Below are positions 1 through 9,483 of a stretch of DNA of 64,000 nucleotides, in pieces; the stretch's first letter is position 1; each line of letters begins with the position of its first letter. Both the position numbers and the translations under genes were made by a program. Under the pieces are notes generated by a model. That model did not search any database, was not told the origin of the DNA, and was given only the letters and a program-made list of their open reading frames with translations. The stretch spans positions 42,879-106,878 of the forward strand of contig CANRIX010000004.1 in the NCBI GenBank assembly GCA_947630765.1, read 5' to 3'. Source of the DNA: an uncultured Clostridia bacterium. Lineage in GTDB: Bacteria; Bacillota; Clostridia; Oscillospirales; CAG-382.

Positions 1-1
1 G

Positions 2-448
2 TGCGGGGACCTGCGGGCGTATCGGACGCTGCTTCCCGCCGGGGGCGCGGACAGCGTCGTCTGCAATCCGCCGTATCTGCCGGCGGACTGCGGGCGGAAG
101 AACCAGGCGGCGGAAAAGCGCATCGCGTGGCACGAGGACTGCCTGCCGGTGGAAGCGCTTGCGGGCGCCGCTTCGTGGGTCCTGCGCCCGGGCGGTATCT
201 TCCTTTGCGTCTATCTGCCGTCCCGCTTGACGTCGCTGCTCTGTGCGCTGCGGGAAAATCGGCTGGAGCCGAAACGACTGCGCTGGGTGGTCCCGTCGCC
301 GGGGGAGGCGCCGTCTTTGCTGCTTTTGGAAGCGAAAAAGGACGCCCGTGAGGGGATGCGGGTGCTTCCGTCGCTTTATCTGTACCGGGACGGGACGCAC
401 GCGGAAAAGAGCGCGGAATTGGAAAGGATCTCCGCGTTGAAAGGTTGA
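2..448 (+). CDS. tRNA1(Val) adenine-N6 methyltransferase, C-terminal part
   Basis: Partial gene whose 5' end lies before the window; the reading frame is open from base 2. It shows the NPPY catalytic motif of amino N6-adenine methyltransferases (about bases 68-79). It then has the pattern typical of the YabB/TrmN6 family: an 'LRPGG' strand followed by 'LEPKRLRWV' and an 'LPSLYLYRDG' tail. The family methylates an adenine in the anticodon loop of tRNA1(Val) using S-adenosylmethionine in the cytoplasm. The stop overlaps the first possible start of the next gene, so the two may be co-transcribed. Family assignment is fairly sure; the exact tRNA target is inferred from homologues. Confidence 0.8.
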   Translation, partial: CGDLRAYRTLLPAGGADSVVCNPPYLPADCGRKNQAAEKRIAWHEDCLPVEALAGAASWVLRPGGIFLCVYLPSRLTSLLCALRENRLEPKRLRWVVPSPGEAPSLLLLEAKKDAREGMRVLPSLYLYRDGTHAEKSAELERISALKG

Positions 449-468
449 AGGAGAGGGGGAAAACGGAT

Positions 469-3400
469 TTGAGCGGGCACGCGGGGGCGAAAGCCGGCGT
501 ACGTTCGGTTTTGCTGCTTTTGGTCCTTGCATTGCTGCTTCCGGCTGCGTATTTCGTCCTGCCGGAGGGGGATCTCGCACGCCCCGGCGCGTTTGCCGAG
601 GAGGATTCCCGGCGCGAACGGGCGCTCTCCGCCGCGATGGAGCAGTCGACGGGGGAGGAGCCGTCGCGCCTTTCTTCGTCCGGGACCGCTTCCCCCGAAG
701 GCGGAGAGGGCGTGCGCTGCATCGTCCGCTTTTCCGAAACGCTCTCCGAAGAGGAGCTGTCGGCGCTGCTGGACGGGGTAAACGCCCGCCCGCTCGCGCA
801 GTCCTCCGAGCGGCTCTTTCAGGTATTCCTGCCCGACCCGGACGCATTTGAGGCGCAGTACGGGGACGCCCTGCTCTACCTTTCGGAGGATCGCCTGCTC
901 GCGTCGTCCGAGCTCCCGACCGACCCGAAGCTGGCGGAGCGGACGGAGTACGCCCAACTCAATCTGTTTTCCGCGTGGGAAAGGGTCACGCCTTCCTCGG
1001 ACGTCCTCGTCGCCGTGCTGGACACCGGCGTCGACCGCGCCCACGAGGAGCTTTCCGGCGCACAGATCCTGAGCGGGTACGACGTCCTGCAGGGCTCCGC
1101 CGGGGTATCCGCCGACCGGGACGGACACGGTACTTCTGTGATCGGGCTGATTGCGGCGAGCGCGAACAACGGCGTCGGGTCCGCCGGCGTCGCGTACGGC
1201 GTGCGGATCCTGCCGATCCGCATCGCGGACAAGTCCAAGGCGATCTATTCGTCCGACCTCATCAGCGGGATCCGTTTCGCCGCGGACGCGGGTGCGCGGA
1301 TCATCAATCTGTCGCTCGGCGGGTACGAGTATTCCGAGGCGGAATACGATGCGGTGCGCTATGCGCTCGAACGCGGGTGCATCCTGATCGCGGCCGCCGG
1401 AAACGACGGCGAAAAGGAGCGTGCGGAGGACCCGGTCTACCCGGCGTCCTATCCGGGCGTGATCGCGGTCGGCTCCTGCGGCGCGGACGGGGCGCTGTCC
1501 TCCTTCTCGCAGCGCAGCGACACGGTGGACCTGCTCGCGCCGGGCGAGAACCTGTTGCTGCTCGCGGCGGACGGGGAGGGCGAAAACGCATACCGCTACG
1601 CGAACGGGACCAGCTATTCGGCCGCCCTCCTGTCCGGCGTGGCGGCGCTCGCGCTTTCGGCGCTGGACGACGGCGTCCGTATGAACGCGGAGGAGCTGGA
1701 AGTCCTGCTCGCGGACGGGCGGACGCGCCGCGTCGGCGTCGGGTACGGCCCGGTAGACGCTTTGCAGGCGGTCGAGGACGCGAATCTACCCATCGTCACC
1801 GGCGTGCAGGACGGCGCGACCTATACCGACCGCGTCACGGTTCATTTCAATCGGGGAGAAGCGTTCCTGGACGGCGAGGAATTCTTCGACGGTGACATGG
1901 TATTCCGCAGCGGCGGGCATACGCTGGTCGTCGATTCCGGGGAATTCCGCCGGACGGTCTCGTTCCGCATCCTTTATACCCCCGCGTCCTACGAAATGAA
2001 TGAAGGGGAGCATTCCGTTTCCTTCACCTACGCCGGCGGAGACGCGACGCTCGACGGATTCCCGTATGTTTCCGGCGAAACGATCACCGCTCCGGGTTGG
2101 CATCTGTTCCGCCTGACGGATCCGCTCGGCGGGACGACCGAGCACCCGTTCTACTGCGATTTCCGCGTCCCGACGGTGTCCGGCGTGACCAACGGCGGGG
2201 TGTACCGGCAGCCGGTGCGCATCCGCGTCGCCGGCTCGGGGAGCGCACTGCTCGACGGCGAGGAACTGCGGGGAGAAACCGTCGTTTCCGCCGACGGGGA
2301 GCATATTCTGACCCTGTCGAACGCCGGGACGACCCGCGTGATCCGCTTCACGCTGGATACCGACGTGCGCCGCTTTGAAAACACGGTCGCCCGTTCCGGC
2401 GTGCTTTGCGACGCGGAGAACGGCTGGTACGCGGTCTACAGCGAAATGCTCATCGGATTGCGGGTATTCGACCTGGAAACCGGGGAATTCCTGCGTTTTT
2501 TGGACACGGAAACGGTTCGCGGAACGGCGCGGATCGGCGGACGGCTGCTTATTTTCGGCGAATGGCAGTTGACGGTGCTGGACCCGACCCAAATGCGCAC
2601 CGGCGGCGCGGTGCTCGCTTCCTACGAGATCCGCTGCGACGGATTCGCGAGCGTCGGCGGGGAAGTATACTGCCTTTCGGACGGGATCCTGTATCGCGTG
2701 CGCCCGGAAACCGGCGATTGGGCGTCCCCGGCGGGGAATTTCGTCCTTTCGCCGCTGCTTGAAGCGAATGCCGAGGAGCTGTACGCGGACGGCGACACGC
2801 TCTGGTTCTACAGCATCGGCGAGAATCGGTTCGACCGTTACGCGGACGGGGAGGTCACGTCGTTTGATCTGCCCTTCGAGGCCGCCGGAGAGCGCAAGCT
2901 GTTTGCGGACGGGCTGCTGTTCTGCGGCGGCTACGCGGCGCGGACGGAGGACTTTATGCCGGTATTCACCTTTGAAGGGAATCCCCTTGCCGTTTTTGAC
3001 GGACTGCTGTTCACGACGAAGGCGGTCTACCGCCTTGCGGACGGCGTGCTTGTGGGCGGCTACGCGGGGGATATTTCCTGCGTGACGCGGGAAGGCGAGG
3101 AAGTGTTCGTCTGCGGCGACGCGGGCGGGATCTCCCGCTACCCGACGGAAAATGGGTTCGGGTTCGCCCCGGCGGGCGGCACGCTGCTCGCAGAAACGGC
3201 GGAGAGCGATCGGTATACGCGGTTCTTCACCCTCTATGAGCAGGCGAACGCTGCGGATTCCGGGGCGGTCGGGAATCGTTTTGGGGCGGTCTTCTCGAAG
3301 GAGCGAAAGCTGCTGCTGTTCCGCAGTGGGGCGCTCGAGCGGGAGGTGGAACTGCCGTTCTCGCCGGCGGGCATTTGTCTGTCCGAAAACGGCTGCGCCG

Positions 3401-5943
3401 TCTGGTCGGCGGACGGAAACCTCTTATGGATGGACGGGACGGTTTATTCGTTCTCGGAACCGATCCGAGACGTATTTTACCGCTCCGGCAGTTTGTGGTT
3501 GATTGCAGGCGGGCGGCTCTATCGGTCGGACGGTAATGTATGGGCGGATACCGGCATCGCTGCGGAAGCGGCGGCAGGAACGGCGAATCTGCTGGTCTGG
3601 CTGTCCGACGGGGCGCTTTCCGCACAGACCGCCAGAGGGGTCCGCAGCGTACCGTGCGACGCTTCGACGCTGTATACGGACGGCACGTACATTCTCGCGG
3701 ACCGCGACGTGTACCGTGCTTCCGACCTTACGCTGCTCCGGCATTTGAGCGCGGAAGTGCTGGATCTGTCCGGCCGGACGGTCCTGCTGTCGAACGGACT
3801 GTACTCGCTTGATGACGATACGGTGGTTTTCCCGCTGGAACTCGGCGTGCTTTCGTCCTACGACGCGTGCCTCGGCGAGGCGTGCGGACTGGTGCTGCTG
3901 CATACGGGATCGCTTTCGGTTTCCGGGTATGATCACCCGATCTGGGAACTGCCGTCGATTTCCGGCGCCGACGACGGCGGGCGGTACGACGCGCAGACGG
4001 TCATTCGCTACGACCGCGGATATGGGTACCTCGACGGGCAGACCTTCCGTTCTGGAACGCAAGTCACGGAACCGGGCATGCACACGTTTTTGCTCGTGCT
4101 TCCCAGCGGGATCCAATGCGTCCGCACGTTCACGGTGGTTCCGGCGGCGGAGCGGATCGCGTTCTTCAACGACCTATACCGCTGCTCCGTCGGGGACAGC
4201 GGACAGCTTCGCGTGCGGGTCTATCCGACGAATGCGAACCCGGTTTCGGTGGTGTTTTCGTCGGACAGCGACTGTATCCGTTTGGAATCGGACGGTCGTT
4301 TCGTCGCGCAGTCGGTCGGTACGGCGACTGTGACGGCTCGTAGTGCGGACGGGCGTTTGCGGGCGTCCTGCGTCGTCAGCGTGCAGTCGTCTCTCCTGCG
4401 CTTTGACGAAGAAAGCGGGTATCGGATCGACCGCGAAAACGGTTTCCTCTACGGGGTACCGGCGGGGACGGAAGCGGAGGAACTGCTCTCCCACCTGCAA
4501 TCGGACGGGACGCCCGAGCTTCCGTCAGGCGTCGTCGGGACCGGCGCGGTTCTGGCGCTGTTTGCGGAGGACGGGGCGGAGCTCGACCGCCTGACCGTCG
4601 TCGTGCAGGGGGACCTGGACGGCGACGGATACGTCACGTTGCTGGATCTGCGGTTGTTGGAGCAGGCGCTTTCCGGCGGAACGGAGATGGACGCCCTGTT
4701 TACCGCTTCGGCGGACATCAACGAAAGCGGGGTCGTGTCGGACAAGGACGCGAACCTGCTGGAGCGGATGCTGCTGCGCGGCGAAGGGAATGCGGGACGC
4801 GGGATCCCGCCGTCCGGCAGGACCGGGACGGTCGGAATGTTCCTCCCGTCGGTCGTGCAGACCGGCTCGACGCTGCATGTTACGCTCTACCTCAAGGACA
4901 GCACGCGCGCCTCCTGCGCGGGCTGCGAAGGGGTGAGCGGTCGGCTGGAATACCCGTCCGCGCTGACCTACCTCGGTGCGGAGACGTATGGCTGGGAGGT
5001 CTCGCTGTACGAATCCGGCGGCGCGGTTTCTTACCTCGCCTTTGGGGAGCGCTCGGAAGGGACGATTCCGCTCGTGACGCTGCGTTTTTCCGTCGACGCG
5101 GAAGCGGCCGGCGAAGCGTTTTCGCTGCGGCTGGACGGCGGCGTGGTGCTGCAAAAGGGCAAAGCGTGCGGGATTTCCGCGGAAACGGCGGAATTTGTCC
5201 CGACGGAACGGGTCTACGGCGACGTGCAGCTGCATGTCGTCGGCATGACCGAGCCGTTTTCGCCGGAAAAAAAGACCTACGAGGTCTATCTGCCGGTCGG
5301 GACCCCGGCGCTGGATTATACGGTCGTCTATCCTGCCGGCGGGTCGGTGACGGTTCGGAATACGGTATTCGACCGAACGAACGAGCTTGACGCCGTCTTT
5401 ACCTTCCGCCTGCCCAACGGGGAAAAGCTGACCTACACCATACACGCCGTTCGGGACGGCGCACCGCCGCCCGGGTCGGATGCGCGGCTCGCTTCGCTGA
5501 CGGCGGAGGGGATCGCATTCCCGTTCTCCCCGTCGGTCACGCTGTACGAACTGACGGTGCCTTACGGGATCGAGCGGTTGGCCCTGCATTGGGAAACGAT
5601 GGACGAGCAGGCGAGCGCCGTTTGCGATTCCCCGGCGCTTCTGCCCGGGAAGACGGCGAACGTGACGGTCACGGTCACGGCGGTGGACGGGACGCAGATC
5701 GTCTATACGCTGCGGGTCTACCGGCTTTTGGAGGGCGAATCGGAGATGCCGCCCGAAACGTCCGGCGCGTCCGTTTCGCCGCAGGGAGGAGCGTCCGTCT
5801 GGACGTGGGTGCTTCTCATTGCCGTCCTCGCGCCGTTGGTCGGCGGTTCGGTCGCTTTCCTGGTCCGCGCGGGGCGAAAGGAACGGAAGAAATCCGGCAA
5901 AAACGGAAAGGATGATCCAAATGGAACAGAAGGAATGGCTTGA
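469..5943 (+). CDS. Giant membrane-anchored subtilisin-like (S8) serine protease
   Basis: About 1824 residues. The TTG at 469 is preferred over the TTG at 445 because AAGGAG lies at 448-453 in front of it. An N-terminal hydrophobic stretch acts as signal or anchor. The S8 domain has Asp185 (LDTGVD), His220 (GHGTS) and Ser382 (GTSYSA), so it looks active. A long beta-rich middle follows, then a Big2-like domain (about 1228-1305), a dockerin-like double EF-hand (about 1380-1440, 'DLDGDGYVTLLDL' and 'ADINESGVVSDKDAN'), a cohesin-like domain (about 1450-1578) and two cadherin-like beta-sandwich domains. It ends with a transmembrane helix and a basic tail. Likely a surface protease. Substrate unknown. 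Confidence 0.85.
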   Translation: MSGHAGAKAGVRSVLLLLVLALLLPAAYFVLPEGDLARPGAFAEEDSRRERALSAAMEQSTGEEPSRLSSSGTASPEGGEGVRCIVRFSETLSEEELSALLDGVNARPLAQSSERLFQVFLPDPDAFEAQYGDALLYLSEDRLLASSELPTDPKLAERTEYAQLNLFSAWERVTPSSDVLVAVLDTGVDRAHEELSGAQILSGYDVLQGSAGVSADRDGHGTSVIGLIAASANNGVGSAGVAYGVRILPIRIADKSKAIYSSDLISGIRFAADAGARIINLSLGGYEYSEAEYDAVRYALERGCILIAAAGNDGEKERAEDPVYPASYPGVIAVGSCGADGALSSFSQRSDTVDLLAPGENLLLLAADGEGENAYRYANGTSYSAALLSGVAALALSALDDGVRMNAEELEVLLADGRTRRVGVGYGPVDALQAVEDANLPIVTGVQDGATYTDRVTVHFNRGEAFLDGEEFFDGDMVFRSGGHTLVVDSGEFRRTVSFRILYTPASYEMNEGEHSVSFTYAGGDATLDGFPYVSGETITAPGWHLFRLTDPLGGTTEHPFYCDFRVPTVSGVTNGGVYRQPVRIRVAGSGSALLDGEELRGETVVSADGEHILTLSNAGTTRVIRFTLDTDVRRFENTVARSGVLCDAENGWYAVYSEMLIGLRVFDLETGEFLRFLDTETVRGTARIGGRLLIFGEWQLTVLDPTQMRTGGAVLASYEIRCDGFASVGGEVYCLSDGILYRVRPETGDWASPAGNFVLSPLLEANAEELYADGDTLWFYSIGENRFDRYADGEVTSFDLPFEAAGERKLFADGLLFCGGYAARTEDFMPVFTFEGNPLAVFDGLLFTTKAVYRLADGVLVGGYAGDISCVTREGEEVFVCGDAGGISRYPTENGFGFAPAGGTLLAETAESDRYTRFFTLYEQANAADSGAVGNRFGAVFSKERKLLLFRSGALEREVELPFSPAGICLSENGCAVWSADGNLLWMDGTVYSFSEPIRDVFYRSGSLWLIAGGRLYRSDGNVWADTGIAAEAAAGTANLLVWLSDGALSAQTARGVRSVPCDASTLYTDGTYILADRDVYRASDLTLLRHLSAEVLDLSGRTVLLSNGLYSLDDDTVVFPLELGVLSSYDACLGEACGLVLLHTGSLSVSGYDHPIWELPSISGADDGGRYDAQTVIRYDRGYGYLDGQTFRSGTQVTEPGMHTFLLVLPSGIQCVRTFTVVPAAERIAFFNDLYRCSVGDSGQLRVRVYPTNANPVSVVFSSDSDCIRLESDGRFVAQSVGTATVTARSADGRLRASCVVSVQSSLLRFDEESGYRIDRENGFLYGVPAGTEAEELLSHLQSDGTPELPSGVVGTGAVLALFAEDGAELDRLTVVVQGDLDGDGYVTLLDLRLLEQALSGGTEMDALFTASADINESGVVSDKDANLLERMLLRGEGNAGRGIPPSGRTGTVGMFLPSVVQTGSTLHVTLYLKDSTRASCAGCEGVSGRLEYPSALTYLGAETYGWEVSLYESGGAVSYLAFGERSEGTIPLVTLRFSVDAEAAGEAFSLRLDGGVVLQKGKACGISAETAEFVPTERVYGDVQLHVVGMTEPFSPEKKTYEVYLPVGTPALDYTVVYPAGGSVTVRNTVFDRTNELDAVFTFRLPNGEKLTYTIHAVRDGAPPPGSDARLASLTAEGIAFPFSPSVTLYELTVPYGIERLALHWETMDEQASAVCDSPALLPGKTANVTVTVTAVDGTQIVYTLRVYRLLEGESEMPPETSGASVSPQGGASVWTWVLLIAVLAPLVGGSVAFLVRAGRKERKKSGKNGKDDPNGTEGMA

Positions 5944-6526
5944 ACAGCTTGCCGGCAGTGCGCCGACGCCGGGCGGCGGCGGTGCGGCGGCGCTGGTCGG
6001 TGCAGTCGCGGCGGCGCTCGGGTCGATGGTCGCAAACCTGACGGTCGGCAAAAAGAAATATGCGCAGTACGAAGCGGACCTGCAACGGCTGCTCGCGGAA
6101 GCGGATTCCCTGCGCGAAAAGCTGTACGGGCTGATCCGCGCCGACGCGGAAGCGTTCGCGCCGCTGGCGGCCGCCTACGGGATCCCGAAGGACGACCCGT
6201 CCCGCGCCGAAACGCTCGAACAGGCGCTGCGCATCGCCGCAGAGCCGCCGATGGAGATGCTGCGCACCCTTTCCGGCCTGCCGGTGCTGCTGGAGGAACT
6301 CTATGAGAAGGGGAGCCGGCTCGCGTTGAGCGACGTGGGCTGCGCTGCGGCGTTTGGGGCGTCGGCGCTTTCCGGGGCGCTGCTGAACCTGCTTGTCAAC
6401 ACCCGCCTGATGCGGGAAAGCGCGTATGCCGCCGCGCTGGAGAGCGAAGCGCTCTCGCTTGAACGGGAAAACCGGGAAAAACTGCTCGTGCTGTATGCGC
6501 GTGTGGAGGAGGGACTGCGGAGATGA
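5921..6526 (+). CDS. fchA: FchA-type methenyl-THF cyclohydrolase / cyclodeaminase family protein
   Basis: About 201 residues, all-helical, with the glycine-rich N-terminal signature 'APTPGGGGAAALVGA' of the formimino-THF cyclodeaminase/cyclohydrolase family. In Clostridia FchA hydrolyses 5,10-methenyl-THF to 10-formyl-THF in one-carbon metabolism. ATG 5921 is chosen over 5912 because GGAAAGG sits about 9 bases in front. The start lies inside the end of the protease gene, and the stop overlaps the folD start (ATGA at 6523), so the two are translationally coupled. Coupling to a FolD that lacks normal cyclohydrolase residues supports the cyclohydrolase role. Cyclodeaminase activity cannot be excluded from sequence. 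Confidence 0.8.
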   Translation: MEQKEWLEQLAGSAPTPGGGGAAALVGAVAAALGSMVANLTVGKKKYAQYEADLQRLLAEADSLREKLYGLIRADAEAFAPLAAAYGIPKDDPSRAETLEQALRIAAEPPMEMLRTLSGLPVLLEELYEKGSRLALSDVGCAAAFGASALSGALLNLLVNTRLMRESAYAAALESEALSLERENREKLLVLYARVEEGLRR

Positions 6527-7389
6527 CGGTCGGATGGAAGGGAGCGCCGGTCGCGAAGGCGCTGACGGAGTCGCTCGTCCCCCGCGTCGAAGCGCTGAAA
6601 AAGGGCGGCGTCCTGCCGACGCTCGCGGTCGTGCGGGTCGGGGAGCGGGAGGACGACCTCTCCTACGAACGGGGGCTCTGCAAGCGGTTCGCTTCGGCTG
6701 GCGCTGCGGTCCGCGTCGTCGCTTTGCCGGACGACGCGCCGCAGGAGGAACTGGAGAACACCGTCCGAACGCTGAACGGGGATGGCGGGGTGCATGGGAT
6801 CCTGCTCTTTTCTCCGCTGCCGAAGCAATACGACGCGGAACGGGTGCGGGCGCTGCTTTCCCCCCGCAAGGACGTCGACTGCCTGACCGACGCGAACGCG
6901 TTCTGCGTCTACGCCAGTAAATGCGGGCCGGGGCTTCCCGGATTTGCGCCCTGCACGCCGCAGGCCGTCGTCGAGCTTTTGGATTTTTACGGCTACGACC
7001 TGACCGGGAAGAACGTGACGGTCGTCGGGCGGAGCGCCGTGGTCGGCAAGCCGCTCGCGATGCTGCTGCTGCAGCGGAACGCGACCGTGACCGTCTGTCA
7101 CACCCGCACGCGGGAACTGCCCGCCGTCTGCCGGAAGGCGGATCTGCTGGTCGTTTGCGCTGGAAAGGCGGGACTGATCGGCGAGGACTGCCTGCGTGAA
7201 GGCATGTGCGTCGTGGACGTCGGGATCCATGTCGTCGACGGAAAGCTCTGCGGCGACGTGGACGCGGTCGGCGCGTCCCGCATCCCGCTTGGCGCCTGCA
7301 CGCCGGTGCCGGGCGGCGTCGGCGCGGTCACGACGGCGGTGCTGCTCAAGCATACGGTCGAAGCGGCGGAGTGCCGCGTAGGAAAATAA
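6523..7389 (+). CDS. folD: FolD-like methylene-THF dehydrogenase/cyclohydrolase
   Basis: 288 residues, normal FolD length. It has 'PCTPQAVVELL', the NAD(P)-binding 'VVGRSAVVGKP' and the C-terminal 'PVPGGVGAVTTA'. The family interconverts 5,10-methylene-THF, methenyl-THF and 10-formyl-THF in the cytoplasm. Two residues needed for the cyclohydrolase step in E. coli FolD appear replaced. The Lys four residues after the conserved Tyr is Leu52 here (YERGL), and the Gln in 'VQLPLP' is Phe96 (LFSPLP). The Asp of 'KDVD' is kept. It is probably mainly a dehydrogenase working with the overlapping fchA product. Confidence 0.88.
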   Translation: MTVGWKGAPVAKALTESLVPRVEALKKGGVLPTLAVVRVGEREDDLSYERGLCKRFASAGAAVRVVALPDDAPQEELENTVRTLNGDGGVHGILLFSPLPKQYDAERVRALLSPRKDVDCLTDANAFCVYASKCGPGLPGFAPCTPQAVVELLDFYGYDLTGKNVTVVGRSAVVGKPLAMLLLQRNATVTVCHTRTRELPAVCRKADLLVVCAGKAGLIGEDCLREGMCVVDVGIHVVDGKLCGDVDAVGASRIPLGACTPVPGGVGAVTTAVLLKHTVEAAECRVGK

Positions 7390-7407
7390 TGACGGAGGGA
7401 CCCATTC

Positions 7408-8400
7408 ATGGAATACACGCAGCCTACTGATTTGAAGGAGTACGAAAGGAACGTCGCCCTTGCGCAGGAGGTCGTTCGGCAGGTCAACCGTGTGATCCTC
7501 GGCAAGCCGGAGGAAGTGCGGGAGGTCATGCTGACCTTCCTTGCGGGCGGACACGTCCTGCTCGAGGACATCCCCGGCGTCGGGAAAACAACGCTCGCGA
7601 CGGCGTTCTCCAAAGCGATGCGGCTGGAATGCAGGCGTGTGCAGTTCACGCCGGACGTCATGCCGTCCGACCTGACCGGGTTTTCGGTCTACCGACGCGA
7701 GGAGGAAAAATTCGTCTACCGGCAGGGGAGCGTTTTCTGCAACCTGCTGCTGGCGGACGAGATCAACCGTGCGTCGCCAAAGACCCAATCCGCCCTGCTG
7801 GAAGTGATGGAGGAGCGGAAGGTCTCGGTCGAGGGCGTGACCCGTGAAGTGCCGGACCCGTTCCTCGTCATCGCGACGCAGAACCCGTTCGGCAGCGCCG
7901 GCACGCAGCTTTTGCCGGAATCGCAGGTGGATCGGTTCATGACGGCGCTTTCGCTCGGCTATCCGGGCGCGGACGAGGAGCTGACCATGGCGCAGACCGT
8001 CGGCGAAGGCAGCCGGACGGACGCGGTCGAGCCGGTGTTCGGCTGCGAGGAGCTTTGCTCGATGCGGAGCCAGATCCATTCGGTCTATATGAAGGAGGAC
8101 GTCGCCCGGTACCTCGTCGATCTGGTGCGGGAAACGCGGAACCACCCGCACCTCGAACGCGGCGCAAGCCCCCGCGCGACCATCGCGCTCGTGAAGATGG
8201 CGAAGAGTGCGGCGTGGTACGACGGGCGGTTCTACGTCACGCCGCGGGACGTCGCCGGGCAGTTCGTCTACACGACCGCGCACCGCGTATCGCTGAACGA
8301 GAGCGCCCGCATGGCGAACCTCACGCCGTCGCAGGTGCTCTTCGGGATCCTCGAAAAGGTCAAGCGTCCCGCCCCGCATGACAAGACGAAAGCCCAATGA
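7408..8400 (+). CDS. MoxR-family AAA+ ATPase
   Basis: 330 residues. Walker A 'GVGKTTLA', Walker B 'LLADEINRA', and the MoxR-specific 'TQNPFGSAGTQLLPESQVDRF' region are present, followed by the AAA lid. MoxR ATPases act as chaperone-like partners of DUF58/VWA proteins. It starts 18 bases after folD behind GGAGGGACC, and its stop overlaps the DUF58 start (ATGA). With the next two genes it forms the common MoxR-DUF58-transglutaminase module, usually linked to assembly or maturation of extracytoplasmic proteins. The client is not known. Confidence 0.9.
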   Translation: MEYTQPTDLKEYERNVALAQEVVRQVNRVILGKPEEVREVMLTFLAGGHVLLEDIPGVGKTTLATAFSKAMRLECRRVQFTPDVMPSDLTGFSVYRREEEKFVYRQGSVFCNLLLADEINRASPKTQSALLEVMEERKVSVEGVTREVPDPFLVIATQNPFGSAGTQLLPESQVDRFMTALSLGYPGADEELTMAQTVGEGSRTDAVEPVFGCEELCSMRSQIHSVYMKEDVARYLVDLVRETRNHPHLERGASPRATIALVKMAKSAAWYDGRFYVTPRDVAGQFVYTTAHRVSLNESARMANLTPSQVLFGILEKVKRPAPHDKTKAQ

Positions 8401-9461
8401 AGAAGTTCCTCTTTTTCGCGTTCGCCTGCTTCACGTTCTATTGGGCGAGCCGCTACCGCTCGCTCGCGCTTCTGTTTCTCTGCCTTGCGGAATTGCTGCT
8501 CCTGGTGCTTCTGTCGGTCCTGCCGCGATTGCTGAAGCGGAGGCTGTCGGTCCGCTTTCCGGCGAAGGAGGACGTCGCCGTGGCGGGGTCGGCGAAGCCG
8601 CTTCGCGTCACGGTGCGATCCGATGGTCGTTTGCCGGTCAGCCGGGTCCGGGTGCGGCTGCGGATCTGGTACGAACGGAGCGACAAGGGGCTGGAAAGGA
8701 AGGTGTACGGCGGGGCGTCCGCCGGGGAGAACGACCTGCCGTTCGAGCTTTTGCCGCAGTACTGCGGCATGCTTTGCGTCCGCGCCGATCGGATCAGGGT
8801 GTACGACTACCTTTCGATGTTTTCCTCGTCCAAACGCGTCGACGCGGAGATGCGTATCGCGGTTTTTCCCCGCGAGCAGGCGCTGAAGATCAACTTTTCC
8901 GGCGTCGGGCAGGAGCGCATCGGGGAGCAGGACCGTCCGACGCGTGCACCTCGCGGTGAAACGTCCTCGGAGGTTCGCCGCATCCGCGAATACGTCCCGG
9001 GCGACCGCCTGCGGCACATCCATTGGAACCAGAGCGCCAGGACCGACCGGCTGTGGGTGAAGGAATTTGCCCCGGAACCCGACCGACAGGTGGACGTGCT
9101 GCTGGACCTGCGCAGGGAGAAACAGGCCGACGCGAAGGCGTGGAGCGACTTTTACCGCCTGCTTTCCGCGTTGATAGGCGGTCTTTTGCGGGAGGAAGCG
9201 TCCGTGTCGGTGCATTGGAAACCGGAGGGCGCTTCGGTACCCCTGCAAAGGCAGGTGTCCGACCCGGGGGCGTGCCGGGAGCTTCTGCTTGCGCTCTACG
9301 GGACGGCGTTTTCGCAGGAGGAATGGTGGGACCCGTCGGACGGGACCGCCCTGCGTTTGACGGCCGAACTCGCGCTGTACGCGGGCGAACGCCTGCTTTG
9401 CGGGTTCCACGCGGACAAACTGGACCAAGAATTGCGGGAACAGACGCTTTTGCTCGCCTGA
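8397..9461 (+). CDS. DUF58 domain membrane protein
   Basis: 354 residues. Two closely spaced hydrophobic segments lie at the N-terminus (about 3-20 and 22-45), then a beta-sandwich stretch, then the DUF58 signature 'IREYVPGDRLRHIHWNQSA' followed by a VWA-like strand 'VDVLLDL'. These proteins are the usual partner of MoxR ATPases, with the DUF58/VWA-like part facing the cytoplasm. The start overlaps the MoxR stop by four bases, implying coupled translation and possibly fixed stoichiometry. Specific function unknown. Confidence 0.88.
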   Translation: MKKFLFFAFACFTFYWASRYRSLALLFLCLAELLLLVLLSVLPRLLKRRLSVRFPAKEDVAVAGSAKPLRVTVRSDGRLPVSRVRVRLRIWYERSDKGLERKVYGGASAGENDLPFELLPQYCGMLCVRADRIRVYDYLSMFSSSKRVDAEMRIAVFPREQALKINFSGVGQERIGEQDRPTRAPRGETSSEVRRIREYVPGDRLRHIHWNQSARTDRLWVKEFAPEPDRQVDVLLDLRREKQADAKAWSDFYRLLSALIGGLLREEASVSVHWKPEGASVPLQRQVSDPGACRELLLALYGTAFSQEEWWDPSDGTALRLTAELALYAGERLLCGFHADKLDQELREQTLLLA

Positions 9462-9483
9462 CCGCGGAGAGGAGGGAATGCCG

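Noticed and set aside
4525..6051. 508-codon minus-strand frame opposite the subtilase
   Set aside because: Antisense to recognisable dockerin-like and cadherin-like domains; no start signal or family.
6301..8397. 698-codon minus-strand frame opposite folD and MoxR
   Set aside because: High-GC shadow frame, rich in Arg/Ala/Pro, crossing three clearly recognised plus-strand genes.
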